DNA of 64,000 bases from Paenibacillus_AA sp045062745 (GCF_045062745.1 NZ_JBJGED010000023.1:1-64000); one strand, 5' to 3'. Positions 23,102 through 32,160 are shown, numbered from the stretch's first letter. Notes: generated from the letters alone by a model not told the origin. Numbers and translations: made by a program.

Positions 23102-24337
23102 ATGGAGCGCGTAGTGATTACCGGTATGGGAGCCGTCACCCCATTAGGGAATGATGTGAATACTTTGTGGAGTCGGATCGTGCAAGGCCAATCGGGCATC
23201 TCCCATATTGACACGTTCGATACAAGCACGCACAAAACCCGCATTGCCGGCCTCGTCCGCGAGTTCGACGCCGACGCCCGGTTCGGACGCAAGGAAGCGC
23301 GCCGGATGGACCGGTTCTGCCAATACGCCGTCGCCGCTGCGGAGGATGCGGTATCGGACTCGGGCTTGTCGCTCGAACAGCTGGACAAGGAGCGCTTCGG
23401 GGTATACGTCGGCTCCGGCATCGGGGGGCTTGACACACTGCTGGAGCAGGACGCCGTGCTCAGGGATCGCGGTCCGGACCGGGTCAGCCCCCTGCTCGTC
23501 CCCATGATGATCTCGAACATGGCCGCAGCCATGATCAGCATTCGATTCGGGGCATACGGCCCGAGCCTGTCCCCCGTCACCGCCTGCTCGATCGGGAACA
23601 CCGCGATCGGCGAGGCGTTCCGCTTGATCCGGTATGGGATCGCGGATGTGATGCTCGCCGGCGGCGCGGAAGCCGCCGTCAATGAACTGTCGCTCGCCAG
23701 CTTCTCCAACGCGACGGCGTTATCGGCCCGCAACGACGATCCGGCGGCGGCGAGCCGTCCGTTCGACGCGGGACGGGACGGCTTTGTCATGGCCGAGGGG
23801 GCGGGCATCCTCGTCCTGGAATCGCTGTCGCATGCCCTGGCGAGAGGGGCCACCATCTATGCCGAAGTCATCGGCTACGGGGCCAGCTCGGATGCGTATC
23901 ATGTGGTCGCGACTCACCCGGAAGGACGGGGAGCCGCCCAAGCGATGCGAGCGGCGCTGCGGGAGGCGAACGTCGCGCCGGGCGATGTGGACGTCATCAG
24001 TGCCCACGCGACCAGCACGGAGCTCGGCGACAAATCGGAAACGATCGCGATCAAACAGGTGTTCGGTTCGGATGCATATCGCGTGCCCGTCACGGCCAAC
24101 AAATCGATGCTCGGCCACATGCTGGGCGCGGCGGGCGGCGTAGAGGCGATCGTCTTGGCGAAGAGCCTGCAAGAAGGTGTCATACCTCCGACCCTCAATC
24201 TGGCGAACCCGGATCCGGACTGCGACCTTGACTATGTCCCGCAAGAGGCGCGACGCATTCCTCTAGCCGTAGGCATCTCGAATTCGTTCGGCTTCGGCGG
24301 CCACAACGCCGTTATTGTTCTGCGGACATTCAGTTGA
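23102..24337 (+). CDS. fabF: 3-oxoacyl-ACP synthase II (KAS II), FabF-like
   Basis: 411 residues, SD GAGGAGTTCGA. The thiolase-fold condensing enzyme elongates acyl-ACP with malonyl-ACP in the cytoplasm. Catalytic Cys is in SPVTACSIGNTA near residue 162, the first His in ISAHATSTELGD near 302, Lys in NKSMLGHMLGAAGG with the second His near 340. Length is normal. It stands alone with a divergent regulator rather than in a fab operon, so it is probably a second, regulated paralogue, for example for altered membrane lipid composition. Confidence 0.88.
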   Translation: MERVVITGMGAVTPLGNDVNTLWSRIVQGQSGISHIDTFDTSTHKTRIAGLVREFDADARFGRKEARRMDRFCQYAVAAAEDAVSDSGLSLEQLDKERFGVYVGSGIGGLDTLLEQDAVLRDRGPDRVSPLLVPMMISNMAAAMISIRFGAYGPSLSPVTACSIGNTAIGEAFRLIRYGIADVMLAGGAEAAVNELSLASFSNATALSARNDDPAAASRPFDAGRDGFVMAEGAGILVLESLSHALARGATIYAEVIGYGASSDAYHVVATHPEGRGAAQAMRAALREANVAPGDVDVISAHATSTELGDKSETIAIKQVFGSDAYRVPVTANKSMLGHMLGAAGGVEAIVLAKSLQEGVIPPTLNLANPDPDCDLDYVPQEARRIPLAVGISNSFGFGGHNAVIVLRTFS

Positions 24338-24399
24338 CATTGCCGCCGATTTGCGACATGATGAACCTAACCCATTATTCGCAATAGGCAGGTGTCGCA

Positions 24400-24618
24400 A
24401 TGGATACGCAAGGCGATTATTTCGTAATCAAGGCGAAGGAGAACGGCGTGCATGTCATCGGGCTCACTCGCGGACACGATACCCGGTTTCATCATACCGA
24501 GAAGCTGGACAAGGGCGAAGTGATGATCGCCCAGTTCACGGAGCATACTTCCGCAGTCAAGGTGAGAGGCAAGGCGCTAATCATGACGCGGCACGGCACG
24601 ATCAATACGGATGAATAA
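24400..24618 (+). CDS. mtrB: TRAP, trp RNA-binding attenuation protein
   Basis: 72 residues, SD GGCAGGTG. Nearly the whole protein matches TRAP: DYFVIKAKENGVHVIGLTRG, then HTEKLDKGEVMIAQFTEHTS, then KVRGKALIM. The KVRG segment and upstream Lys are known RNA-contacting positions in B. subtilis TRAP. Eleven subunits form a ring that, with tryptophan bound, wraps GAG/TAG repeats. Its target leader, with eleven triplets, is at 34944-34999. In B. subtilis it follows folE; here a fabF-like gene precedes it. Confidence 0.95.
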   Translation: MDTQGDYFVIKAKENGVHVIGLTRGHDTRFHHTEKLDKGEVMIAQFTEHTSAVKVRGKALIMTRHGTINTDE

Positions 24619-24633
24619 AGTAAAAAAGCGGGC

Positions 24634-24657
24634 AGCAGGCATAGCCTGCTTTTTTTA
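24634..24657 (+). terminator. Terminator after mtrB
   Basis: AGCAGGC-ATA-GCCTGCT followed by seven T. Confidence 0.85.
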
Positions 24658-24712
24658 TTTGTACAATGATAAGAGGAGATGGTTGGCCTATTTTCCGGAG
24701 GTGGGTGCCCCA

Positions 24713-25252
24713 ATGCGAGGGATGACCAGTTTGCTCGTCGTAGCGATCGTGTCGATCGGGATCGCGTTCGGCTTATCATGGCTGCCGCAGCTCGAGTCGG
24801 CGTCCCGACAGCAAGGGAAGGAGGAAGCGGTGTTCCAGACCGAGGCGACCCGTACGCTCACGGATCGCAATTTGGTCGATCTGCTTGTCCGCCAGCCGCT
24901 CTTCATGGATATCGGCCACGTGGAGTGGAGCGATTCGATTTTGTCCATCGATCTGAAGGCGAAGCACGGCCAGGCTGATCCGGATTTCATCTACCGCGAT
25001 CTCTATACGTTATCCAAACTGAGCCTGAACGGCACCCGGAACGTGAATCAGCTGCTCGTGCGCATCATGGAGCAGCCAAGCGGGGGCGGCGGCTCGCAGC
25101 AGCTGCTCGTGGCGATGGAGGCGAGAAGGGAAGATTTGAAAAAAGCGGGGGCCGCTTCAGGAGCGAACGGGACGACGAACGCGGAACAGTATGTAAGTTC
25201 ACATTTTCGTCTTACTTTTACTCCAACATGGCTTGACCGGCGTACGAAGTGA
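24713..25252 (+). CDS. Membrane-anchored protein of unknown function
   Basis: 179 residues from ATG 24713 behind GGAGGTG; longer in-frame starts would run through the mtrB terminator. One N-terminal hydrophobic helix (SLLVVAIVSIGIAFGLSWL) is likely an uncleaved anchor. The remainder is outside the cell or a small alpha/beta domain (LFMDIGHVEWSDSILSIDLK). A Gly/Ala/Thr-rich linker occurs near residue 130-155. Not recognised; position between mtrB and hepS suggests a lineage-specific insertion. Confidence 0.65.
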   Translation: MRGMTSLLVVAIVSIGIAFGLSWLPQLESASRQQGKEEAVFQTEATRTLTDRNLVDLLVRQPLFMDIGHVEWSDSILSIDLKAKHGQADPDFIYRDLYTLSKLSLNGTRNVNQLLVRIMEQPSGGGGSQQLLVAMEARREDLKKAGAASGANGTTNAEQYVSSHFRLTFTPTWLDRRTK

Positions 25253-25291
25253 AGGCGTACAATAGAATGTGCGTCGGCCTTGCGATTGTGA

Positions 25292-25297
25292 TATAAT
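25292..25297 (+). promoter_or_regulatory. Extended -10 promoter candidate for the hepS-menG-hepT operon
   Basis: TGATATAAT gives an extended -10; no good -35 at normal spacing. It is 46 bases before the hepS start. Confidence 0.4.
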
Positions 25298-25342
25298 ATC
25301 GAAATGGCGTGAAAAGACAACGGTCGTGGTACGGAGGCAGGC

Positions 25343-26209
25343 ATGGACACTTACTCAATCGAGGATACGGCTAAAAAATATACCCAGTACGACATGATCC
25401 AGGCCAATACGGAGCTGCCCGCGTTTCCGAACATGCGGACGGAACTGTTGTATACGATGCTGAACAAGAGCTCCTCGTTCATCCGGGAGAGCGAGCTGTT
25501 CGCGCTCGTGACGTCGCTGGCCCAGCTGGGGCTGGACACGCACGAGCTGATTCCAGTGACGAACGACCGCAAGGAGAAGAAGGAAGCCCGGGCCCGGCAG
25601 CTCAAGGTGCTGGCCGGCGACTATTTCAGCAGCCGGTTCTACCATCTGCTGTCCCAGGCCGGACAGGTCGAGATGATCCGGCAGCTGTCCTCCGCGATCT
25701 GCGAGGTGAACCGGCTGAAGATGAATTTGTATGCCAAGATGCGGCAATTGAAGCTGACGGCCGAGGAATACTTGCATCAATCCGTGACGATCCGGTCGCA
25801 GCTGTACGCTTCGTTCTCCAAGCAGATGGACGGCGTGGTGCACCACAACTGGCCGGATTTGCTCAGCAGCTTTGCGTCGTGCGAATTCATCCTGGAAGAG
25901 ATCAAAAAGCTGGAGTCCGGCAGCGGGTTCCGGCTTAGTTGGGCGTTCTGGCACATCATGCAGTCCGGGACGAAGGAAGAGAAACGCCAGCTGCAGCAGC
26001 AGGACGAGGCGGACCAGTCGAAGTGGCGGCCGCTCTTGCTCAAGTACAATGTGAAGGTTCTTTTGCTCCAGATGCTGGAATCGCAGTTCAAGCACGTGTC
26101 CGAGAAAATCCGCCAACTGGATTCGGACAAGCTGATGCAGGATTTATACCGGATCGGCGAGCCGTTTACCCGGTACTTGACGGCGCCCAAGGCGCTAGAG
26201 GAAGGGTGA
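25343..26209 (+). CDS. hepS: Heptaprenyl diphosphate synthase component I
   Basis: 288 residues, start at ATG after CGGAGGCAGG. It is all-helical, without the Asp-rich motifs of catalytic prenyltransferases, as expected for the small regulatory subunit. Features include LARQLKVLAGDYFSSRFYHLLSQ (actual text RARQLKVLAGDYFSSRFY), a hallmark of HEPPP_synt_1. It forms a heterodimer with HepT (29271) to make the C35 side chain of menaquinone. First gene of the hepS-menG-...-hepT cluster. Confidence 0.88.
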   Translation: MDTYSIEDTAKKYTQYDMIQANTELPAFPNMRTELLYTMLNKSSSFIRESELFALVTSLAQLGLDTHELIPVTNDRKEKKEARARQLKVLAGDYFSSRFYHLLSQAGQVEMIRQLSSAICEVNRLKMNLYAKMRQLKLTAEEYLHQSVTIRSQLYASFSKQMDGVVHHNWPDLLSSFASCEFILEEIKKLESGSGFRLSWAFWHIMQSGTKEEKRQLQQQDEADQSKWRPLLLKYNVKVLLLQMLESQFKHVSEKIRQLDSDKLMQDLYRIGEPFTRYLTAPKALEEG

Positions 26210-26222
26210 GGAGCGGGTGGAG

Positions 26223-26954
26223 ATGAAAACGTCGAAGGAACAGTTCGTACACTCGGTCTTCGAGAACATCGCGCCGAAGTACGATCTGATGAACGATATC
26301 CTGAGCTTCCGGCGCCATAAGGCATGGCGGAAGTTCACGATGAGGAAGATGGACGTTCAGCCCGGCTCCACAGCGCTGGACGTCTGCTGCGGGACGGCGG
26401 ATTGGACGATCAGTCTCGCGGAGGCGAGCGGGACCGGGGCGATTACCGGCCTCGACTTCAGCCGCAACATGCTCGAGTACGGGCAGCACAAGCTGGAGAA
26501 GCTCGGGATGGACAAGCAGATCCGGCTCGTGCAGGGGAACGCGATGGAGCTCCCGTTCGAGGACGACACGTTCGACTACGCGACGATCGGCTTCGCGCTG
26601 CGCAATGTGCCCGATCTCGTGCAGGTGCTGAAGGAGATGCAGCGCGTCGTGAAGCCGGGCGGCCTGGTCGTGTCGCTCGAGCTATCGAAACCGACGTGGC
26701 AGCCGTTCAAGTCGCTCTATTACTTCTACTTCCAGCGGATATTGCCGCTCATCGGCAAGCTGGTCGCCAAACGTTACGAACAATACAAGTGGCTCCCGGA
26801 GTCGCTCATTCATTTTCCCGACCATAAGCAGCTGGCGGGTATTTTTCGTGAGATCGGGCTTCGGGACGTGAGCGTGAATCCGCTGTTCTTCGGAGTGGCG
26901 GCGCTGCATATCGGGATCAAGGAGAAACGGGGAGAGAGGCATGAGAAGCAATAA
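26223..26954 (+). CDS. menG: Demethylmenaquinone methyltransferase
   Basis: 243 residues from ATG 26223; GTG 26217 is in frame but only four bases from AGGAG. Class I SAM methyltransferase: the UbiE signature VFENIAPKYDLMNDILSF near the start, SAM loop ALDVCCGTADWTI near 48, and YATIGFALRNVPDL near 118. It methylates the naphthoquinone ring in the last step of menaquinone synthesis. It overlaps the next gene by 14 bases. Confidence 0.93.
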   Translation: MKTSKEQFVHSVFENIAPKYDLMNDILSFRRHKAWRKFTMRKMDVQPGSTALDVCCGTADWTISLAEASGTGAITGLDFSRNMLEYGQHKLEKLGMDKQIRLVQGNAMELPFEDDTFDYATIGFALRNVPDLVQVLKEMQRVVKPGGLVVSLELSKPTWQPFKSLYYFYFQRILPLIGKLVAKRYEQYKWLPESLIHFPDHKQLAGIFREIGLRDVSVNPLFFGVAALHIGIKEKRGERHEKQ

Positions 26955-27822
26955 GCTGGTTACGTTTCTAGAGATGATCAAATTCGAGCATACGGTGTTT
27001 GCGCTTCCGTTCGCCTTTATGGGCGCCATGCTCGGAGCGGTGATCGGTCACGGCCATTTGCCGTCCTGGGCGCAGATCGGGTGGATCATCCTGGCGATGG
27101 TTGGCGCGCGAAGCGCGGCTATGGGGTTGAACCGGATCATCGACAAGACGTTCGACAAGAATAATCCCCGGACGGCGAGAAGAGCGATTCCCGCGGGGCT
27201 GTTATCTTCCAAGGAAGTCATCCTGTTCGTGATCGTGTCCTTCATCGTTTTATTCGTTGCGACCGCCAATTTGAGCACGCTGGCCATTCAGCTGCTTCCA
27301 TTGGCCGTTTTTATGCTCGTCTTCTATTCTTACACGAAACGCTTCACGTGGGCCTGCCATCTCATCCTGGGGTTGACGATAGCTCTGGCGCCTTTAGGCG
27401 GATGGGTGGCCGTAACCGGCCGCATCGACGGCTACGCGCTGCTGCTGTATGTGAGTGTCGCGCTGTGGACGGCCGGCTTCGACGTCATCTACGCTTGCCA
27501 GGATGTCGACTTCGACCGGCAGGCCGGGCTGCACTCGATTCCGCAGCGCTTCGGTGTGGCTAGGGCGCTCTGGATGGCCAAAGGGTTCCATTTCCTGACG
27601 GCGGTCGGGTTCCTGTGCCTGTTCCTGCTCGTGAACGAACTGAGCTGGCTATACTTCGTCGGGGTTATCATTTCCTACGGGCTGCTGATCTATGAGCATC
27701 TGATCGTGAAACCGTCCAATCTGAGCAAGCTGAACACCGCGTTCTTCACAATGAACGGGGTGCTGAGCATCGTCATCTTCACGTTCACCTGCATCGACCT
27801 GGCGGTGCATTACGTATGGTAA
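26941..27822 (+). CDS. mqnP: UbiA-family prenyltransferase of the futalosine menaquinone pathway
   Basis: 293 residues with about eight to nine membrane helices. The first Asp-rich motif is in GLNRIIDKTFDKNNPRT (N-x3-D-x3-D) near residue 60; the second is YACQDVDFDRQAGLHS near 185. UbiA enzymes attach a polyprenyl chain to an aromatic acid. Neighbouring mqnA and ubiX point to the futalosine route, where MqnP prenylates 1,4-dihydroxy-6-naphthoate. A 4-hydroxybenzoate transferase label would be the generic alternative. Confidence 0.85.
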   Translation: MRSNKLVTFLEMIKFEHTVFALPFAFMGAMLGAVIGHGHLPSWAQIGWIILAMVGARSAAMGLNRIIDKTFDKNNPRTARRAIPAGLLSSKEVILFVIVSFIVLFVATANLSTLAIQLLPLAVFMLVFYSYTKRFTWACHLILGLTIALAPLGGWVAVTGRIDGYALLLYVSVALWTAGFDVIYACQDVDFDRQAGLHSIPQRFGVARALWMAKGFHFLTAVGFLCLFLLVNELSWLYFVGVIISYGLLIYEHLIVKPSNLSKLNTAFFTMNGVLSIVIFTFTCIDLAVHYVW

Positions 27823-28415
27823 GCGGAGGCAAGGTCAAACCCTGGATCGTGGGCATAACCGGTGCGAGCGGAGCGGTCTACGGCACCCGGTTGATCGAAG
27901 TGCTGCTCGACTCCGGCATCCCGGTCCATGCAGTCATTACCGACGCCGGGTGGAGGGTGCTGCACGAGGAGCTCGGGTGGAACGCGGCGCGCAGGCAGGA
28001 GACGCTGCAGGAAAAGTTCGACGGAAGGGTGCGCTACTACCCGAATCAGGATATCGGGGCCAGCGTGGCGAGCGGTTCGTTCCTGACGGCCGGCATGGTC
28101 ATCGTACCCTGCAGCATGGGGACGCTGTCCGGCATCGCGAACGGTGCGTCGGACAACCTGCTCGAGCGCGCCGCAGACGTGACGCTCAAGGAGGGACGGA
28201 GGCTCCTCGTCGTCCCGCGCGAGACGCCCCTGCACGCGATCCATCTGGAGAACATGCTGAAGCTGGCCCGGATGGGCGTACGCATCATCCCGGCTATGCC
28301 GGCGTTTTATCAGAAGCCGAGATCGATGGACGAGCTCGTTGATTTTATGGTAGGCAAGCTGCTGGACAGCATGGAGATCGAACATCATTTGTACCGCCGA
28401 TGGGGGGAGGAGTGA
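27816..28415 (+). CDS. ubiX: UbiX-type flavin prenyltransferase
   Basis: 199 residues, overlapping mqnP by seven bases. Rossmann-like start IVGITGASGAVYGTRLIEVLL binds FMN. MVIVPCSMGTLSGIANGASDNLLERAADV and LVVPRETPLHAIHLENMLKLARMG are UbiX family motifs. It joins dimethylallyl phosphate to FMN to form the prenylated cofactor used by UbiD decarboxylases. In this operon it would supply the decarboxylation of prenylated naphthoate. The matching UbiD-like gene is not in the window. Confidence 0.92.
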   Translation: MVSGGKVKPWIVGITGASGAVYGTRLIEVLLDSGIPVHAVITDAGWRVLHEELGWNAARRQETLQEKFDGRVRYYPNQDIGASVASGSFLTAGMVIVPCSMGTLSGIANGASDNLLERAADVTLKEGRRLLVVPRETPLHAIHLENMLKLARMGVRIIPAMPAFYQKPRSMDELVDFMVGKLLDSMEIEHHLYRRWGEE

Positions 28416-28420
28416 CACCA

Positions 28421-29266
28421 ATGACAAGACGTATCCGCATCGGAAAAATCAACTATACGAACGTATGGCCCATCTACCATCATTTTCCCCATGACCGGTT
28501 CGAAGGCCGATTGGAATGGATCGAGACGGTGCCGAGCGGTTTGAACAAGGCGATGCGCGAGGGTGCCATCGACATGGGGGCGATTTCTTCGTTCGCGTAC
28601 GGAGAGTCGTTCGAGCAATATGAGCTGTATCCGAATTTGTCCGTCAGCGCGAACCGGGACGTGAATTCCATCCTGCTGTTCCACCGGGCGCCGCTTCGGG
28701 AGCTGGACGGTGCGCACATCGCGCTGCCGACGACATCCGCGACATCGGTGAATTTGCTGAAGATCATCTTGCACAAGTTTTACGGAATTGCCCCGCACTA
28801 CGAGTATGCGCCCCCTTCCTTAACGGATATGATGGAACATATGGATGCCGCCCTGCTCATAGGCGACGACGCGATCCGCGCGAGCTGGACCGATCATGGC
28901 TACATGGTCACCGACCTGGGGCGCGAATGGCGCGACTTGACCGACTACGGGATGACGTTTGCGGTGTGGGCGGTTCGCAAGGAGACGATTCAGCGATTTC
29001 CCGGGACGATCGCTGAGATCCATGAGGCGTTTATGGAGAGCAAACGGATCGGGGCGGCCAATCCGGCTTCGATCATCGCCAGCGCCCAAGCCGTCGTAGG
29101 CGGGGAAGCGGAATATTGGCGCCATTATTTTCAGCATTTGAACCACGATTTTGGCGACATCCAGCAGCAAGGGCTGAGCTTGTACTTCCGGTACGCCCAT
29201 GAGCTCGGCTACTTGCAGAAGGACGTGCCGCTGCAATTTTGGACTGATAAAACCAGAGTCAGGTGA
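28421..29266 (+). CDS. mqnA: Chorismate dehydratase, first step of the futalosine pathway
   Basis: 281 residues from ATG 28421 behind GGGAGGAG; ATG 28400 overlaps ubiX and that SD. The N-terminal motif RIRIGKINYTNVWPIYHHF matches MqnA, and AMREGAIDMGAISSFAYGES follows. The fold is a periplasmic-binding-like enzyme, but it is cytoplasmic with no signal peptide. It converts chorismate to 3-enolpyruvyl-benzoate, tying menaquinone synthesis to the aroC product made 3 kb downstream. Confidence 0.9.
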   Translation: MTRRIRIGKINYTNVWPIYHHFPHDRFEGRLEWIETVPSGLNKAMREGAIDMGAISSFAYGESFEQYELYPNLSVSANRDVNSILLFHRAPLRELDGAHIALPTTSATSVNLLKIILHKFYGIAPHYEYAPPSLTDMMEHMDAALLIGDDAIRASWTDHGYMVTDLGREWRDLTDYGMTFAVWAVRKETIQRFPGTIAEIHEAFMESKRIGAANPASIIASAQAVVGGEAEYWRHYFQHLNHDFGDIQQQGLSLYFRYAHELGYLQKDVPLQFWTDKTRVR

Positions 29267-29270
29267 ACGA

Positions 29271-30245
29271 ATGAAACTAATGGATATTTACGCCCGCATG
29301 AAAAAAGAGATCGCGCAGATCGAGCGGGAGCTTGAGGACAGCATTTACTCGGACCAGCCTTTACTAAGAGAAACGTCCCTGCATTTGCTGAAAGCCGGCG
29401 GCAAGCGGATTCGTCCGGTGTTCGTCCTGCTGTCCAATCAGTTCGGCCAGTACGATCTGGAGCGGGCGAAAAAAATCGCAGTCCCCCTGGAGCTCATCCA
29501 CATGGCTTCGCTCGTGCACGACGACGTGATCGACGATGCGAATACGCGACGGGGGCAGCTTACGGTTCGTTCCAAATGGGACAATCGGATCGCGATGTAC
29601 ACTGGGGACTATATATTCGCCAAAGCGCTGACCGTCGTGACGCAATTGCCGAATCCGCGGATCCATCAGATCCTCTCCAAGGCGATCGTCGAGATGTCGA
29701 TCGGCGAGATGGAGCAGATTCGCTGGTTCTTCGAATCGAACCAGACGATCCGGACCTATCTGCTGCGCATCCGGCGCAAGACGGCGCTGCTCATCGCCAT
29801 CAGCTGCCAGCTCGGGGCGATCGCCTCGGAGGCCGCGGACGAAGTGAGCCAGCTTTTATACAAGTTCGGCTACAACGTCGGCATGGCCTTCCAGATTCGC
29901 GACGACATCCTGGACTTGACCGGGACGGAGAAGCAGCTGGGCAAGCCGCCCGGCAGCGATATCAAGCAAGGCAACATTACGTTGCCGGTGCTGCTCGCCT
30001 TGCAGGAGCCCGGGCTTCGCGACGACATCCTGGCGGAGATTGCGCGGATTCAAGAGGCGGACGGGCAGACGAACGTAGAGCCGTTCCTCGCCTTAATCCG
30101 CGGGAGCCGCGGGATCGAGGTGGCCGACGCGATTTCGGCCCGTTACATTGACAAAGCGATCCGGGCGCTTGACCGGCTGCCGAACATTCGGGCCAAGCGC
30201 GACCTGATCGACATCGCCCATTTCATTGGTGACCGCTCGTATTAA
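29271..30245 (+). CDS. hepT: Heptaprenyl diphosphate synthase component II
   Basis: 324 residues from ATG 29271, SD CAGGTGA. Catalytic polyprenyl synthase subunit: first Asp-rich motif in LVHDDVIDDANTRRG near residue 82 and second in FQIRDDILDLTG near 208, with GGKRIRP near 43. It elongates farnesyl diphosphate with isopentenyl diphosphate together with HepS. In B. subtilis the three genes hepS-menG-hepT are contiguous; here three futalosine genes separate menG and hepT. Confidence 0.95.
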   Translation: MKLMDIYARMKKEIAQIERELEDSIYSDQPLLRETSLHLLKAGGKRIRPVFVLLSNQFGQYDLERAKKIAVPLELIHMASLVHDDVIDDANTRRGQLTVRSKWDNRIAMYTGDYIFAKALTVVTQLPNPRIHQILSKAIVEMSIGEMEQIRWFFESNQTIRTYLLRIRRKTALLIAISCQLGAIASEAADEVSQLLYKFGYNVGMAFQIRDDILDLTGTEKQLGKPPGSDIKQGNITLPVLLALQEPGLRDDILAEIARIQEADGQTNVEPFLALIRGSRGIEVADAISARYIDKAIRALDRLPNIRAKRDLIDIAHFIGDRSY

Positions 30246-30349
30246 GCCTCCGGGCGAGTATGCGAAGCGGCGGAACCGCCTACAATGGAAGATACACCGC
30301 CCATTAGGGGCATCCATCGAATCTCAACCATCCGAGGAGGGCATGAACA

Positions 30350-30793
30350 ATGGAAAGAACGTTTTTGATGATCAAGCCGGACGGCGTCGAGCGCGGTCTG
30401 ATCGGGGAAGTCGTGAGCCGGTTCGAACGCAGAGGCTTCCAGCTCGTCGGCTGCAAGCTGATGCAAGTGTCGAAGGAACTCGCCGAGAAGCATTATGCCG
30501 AGCATGTAGGCCGGCCGTACTATGAGGATCTGATGCAGTTCATCACGTCCGGTCCCGTCTTCGCCATGGTATGGGAAGGCGATCAAGTGATCGCATTGTC
30601 CCGGATCATGATGGGGAAGACGAATACGCTGGAGGCGGTCCCCGGCACGATTCGCGGCGACTTCGCCATCCATACGAACCGGAACATCATCCACGGCTCC
30701 GATTCTCCGGAGAACGCCACGCGCGAGATCAATTTGTTCTTCCGCCCCGAGGAGCTGCTTACATACACGAAAGTGATCCAGAAGTGGATTTGA
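30350..30793 (+). CDS. ndk: Nucleoside diphosphate kinase
   Basis: 147 residues, SD GAGGAGGGC. Start MERTFLMIKPDGVERGLIGE and the active-site loop NIIHGSDSPENA, with the phosphohistidine at residue 115. It equilibrates NTP pools by a ping-pong phosphotransfer. Length and all motifs are normal. Followed by a terminator. Confidence 0.97.
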   Translation: MERTFLMIKPDGVERGLIGEVVSRFERRGFQLVGCKLMQVSKELAEKHYAEHVGRPYYEDLMQFITSGPVFAMVWEGDQVIALSRIMMGKTNTLEAVPGTIRGDFAIHTNRNIIHGSDSPENATREINLFFRPEELLTYTKVIQKWI

Positions 30794-30811
30794 ATATGTG
30801 GTGCCTCATAG

Positions 30812-30836
30812 CCGTCCGGGTTCCCGGGCGGTTTTG
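30812..30836 (+). terminator. Terminator after ndk
   Basis: CCGTCCGGG/CCCGGGCGG with a TT turn (inner pairs probably open), then TTTT. Confidence 0.75.
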
Positions 30837-30979
30837 GTTTGTTAGGCCCAAGCAGGAATTCCCTCTCCCGTATTGAATATGTATGTACCGCATTGTCGGG
30901 CCCCCGCAAAGCAAAAAGATTTTGCCGATGAGGCTGCCGTATCGCAATGCGGGTTTTTACATCAGGAGAGTGATCCGTT

Positions 30980-31765
30980 TTGGAGCAGGAAGACCAGGAT
31001 TTCGCCGCATTTATACGCAAAGTGAAGCAGCATTCGGCCATCGACCTGGCCCAGTACAAGGAAGCCCAGATGAAGCGCCGGTTGACGACACTGTATTCAA
31101 AACGAGGATTCGCCTCGTTCACGGCGTTTTTCGACGGCATGATGAAGGATCGGGAGCTCTATTACGAGTTCCTGGACCGGATGACGATTAACGTGTCCGA
31201 GTTTTGGCGCAATCCGAACCGGTGGGAAGTGCTGGAGGCGAAGTTTTTACCCGAGCTCGCGCGCGAGTCGTCCCGGATCAAGTGCTGGAGCGCCGCCTGC
31301 AGCACCGGGGAAGAGCCTTACACGCTCGCCATGATCTTGGCGGAGAACGGATGGCTGACGCAAGCAAGCATCCTGGCGACCGATCTCGACGAAGGCGCGT
31401 TGGAGAAGGCGCAGCAGGGCGTCTACATGGACCGTTCCGTTCGGGATGTGCCGGATAAGTACATACGCAAATATTTCACGCACCAAGACCATTTGATGCG
31501 CATCAGCGACTCGCTGAAGCGATCGGTGCAGTACCGGAAGCAAAATTTGCTGCACGACCCGTTCGACGTCTCGTTCGACCTGATCATCTGCCGCAACGTA
31601 ATGATCTACTTTACGGAAGAGGCGAAGCACCAGCTGTACCTGAAATTCAGCCGCGCGCTAAAACCCGGCGGGATTCTCTTTGTTGGCAGCACGGAGCAAA
31701 TTTTCACCCCGGGGCAATATGACCTGGAGCCGGCGGAGACGTTCTTTTATCGCAGAAAACGGTGA
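30980..31765 (+). CDS. cheR: Chemotaxis receptor methyltransferase CheR
   Basis: 261 residues from TTG 30980, SD CAGGAGAGTG. The N-terminal helical domain includes KRRLTTLYSKRGF and TINVSEFWRNPNRWE. The SAM site is KCWSAACSTGEEPYTLAM near 95-112. LIICRNVMIYFTEEAKHQLY and FVGSTEQIF are late family motifs. It methylates glutamates of chemoreceptors. In B. subtilis it is also between ndk and the aro genes. Confidence 0.95.
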   Translation: MEQEDQDFAAFIRKVKQHSAIDLAQYKEAQMKRRLTTLYSKRGFASFTAFFDGMMKDRELYYEFLDRMTINVSEFWRNPNRWEVLEAKFLPELARESSRIKCWSAACSTGEEPYTLAMILAENGWLTQASILATDLDEGALEKAQQGVYMDRSVRDVPDKYIRKYFTHQDHLMRISDSLKRSVQYRKQNLLHDPFDVSFDLIICRNVMIYFTEEAKHQLYLKFSRALKPGGILFVGSTEQIFTPGQYDLEPAETFFYRRKR

Positions 31766-31855
31766 TGCGGCCGTATATATCTTTCCATTTATATACATAC
31801 TAGAACCAAATAACAATCACTGGCAGCTAGAAGCGATTGTGACGGAGGGTCTGGC

Positions 31856-32020
31856 ATGGACAAACGAAAGGTTATCATGGCGTATCGGAGAGGCATGATC
31901 ACGATTCAGGAATGCGCGCAAATCTTGGGCATCGACTCGATGCAGCAGGTGGCGGGCATGGTCAACGATCCGAAATGGTCGGAGCCGCATCGGATCGTCT
32001 CTCAGCCGGTCAACGGATAA
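31856..32020 (+). CDS. Small conserved-looking protein with HTH-like segment
   Basis: 54 residues, with GGAGGG eight bases before ATG 31856. VIMAYRRGMITIQECAQILG followed by IDSMQQVAGMV reads like a short helix-turn-helix such as those in sigma-factor region 4 or phage regulators. Between cheR and its terminator, so co-transcribed with cheR. No family assigned. Confidence 0.6.
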   Translation: MDKRKVIMAYRRGMITIQECAQILGIDSMQQVAGMVNDPKWSEPHRIVSQPVNG

Positions 32021-32043
32021 TCGAAGGATCGCAATGCAGGAAG

Positions 32044-32091
32044 CGCGTTACGGCGATACCCTGGGCTCAGGGACGCCGGACGCGTTTTTTG
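32044..32091 (+). terminator. Terminator of the cheR transcript
   Basis: CGCGT ... ACGCG plus CGGCG ... CGCCG, with a bulged A, around a loop, followed by six T. Confidence 0.7.
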
Positions 32092-32131
32092 TTGGTGCGG
32101 ATAAGCGCGGGCGTGGGGTCGCACACGTTTA

Positions 32132-32160
32132 TTGTCAAACCGGGGAGCCTGTACTATAAT
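32132..32160 (+). promoter_or_regulatory. Sigma-A promoter for aroC-aroB-aroH
   Basis: TTGTCA, 17-base spacer, TATAAT; about 75 bases before the aroC start and just after the upstream terminator. Confidence 0.8.

Noticed and set aside
30890..30930. Third copy of the stem-loop repeat before cheR
   Set aside because: Only GGGCCCCCGCAAAG resembles the left end; the rest does not align.
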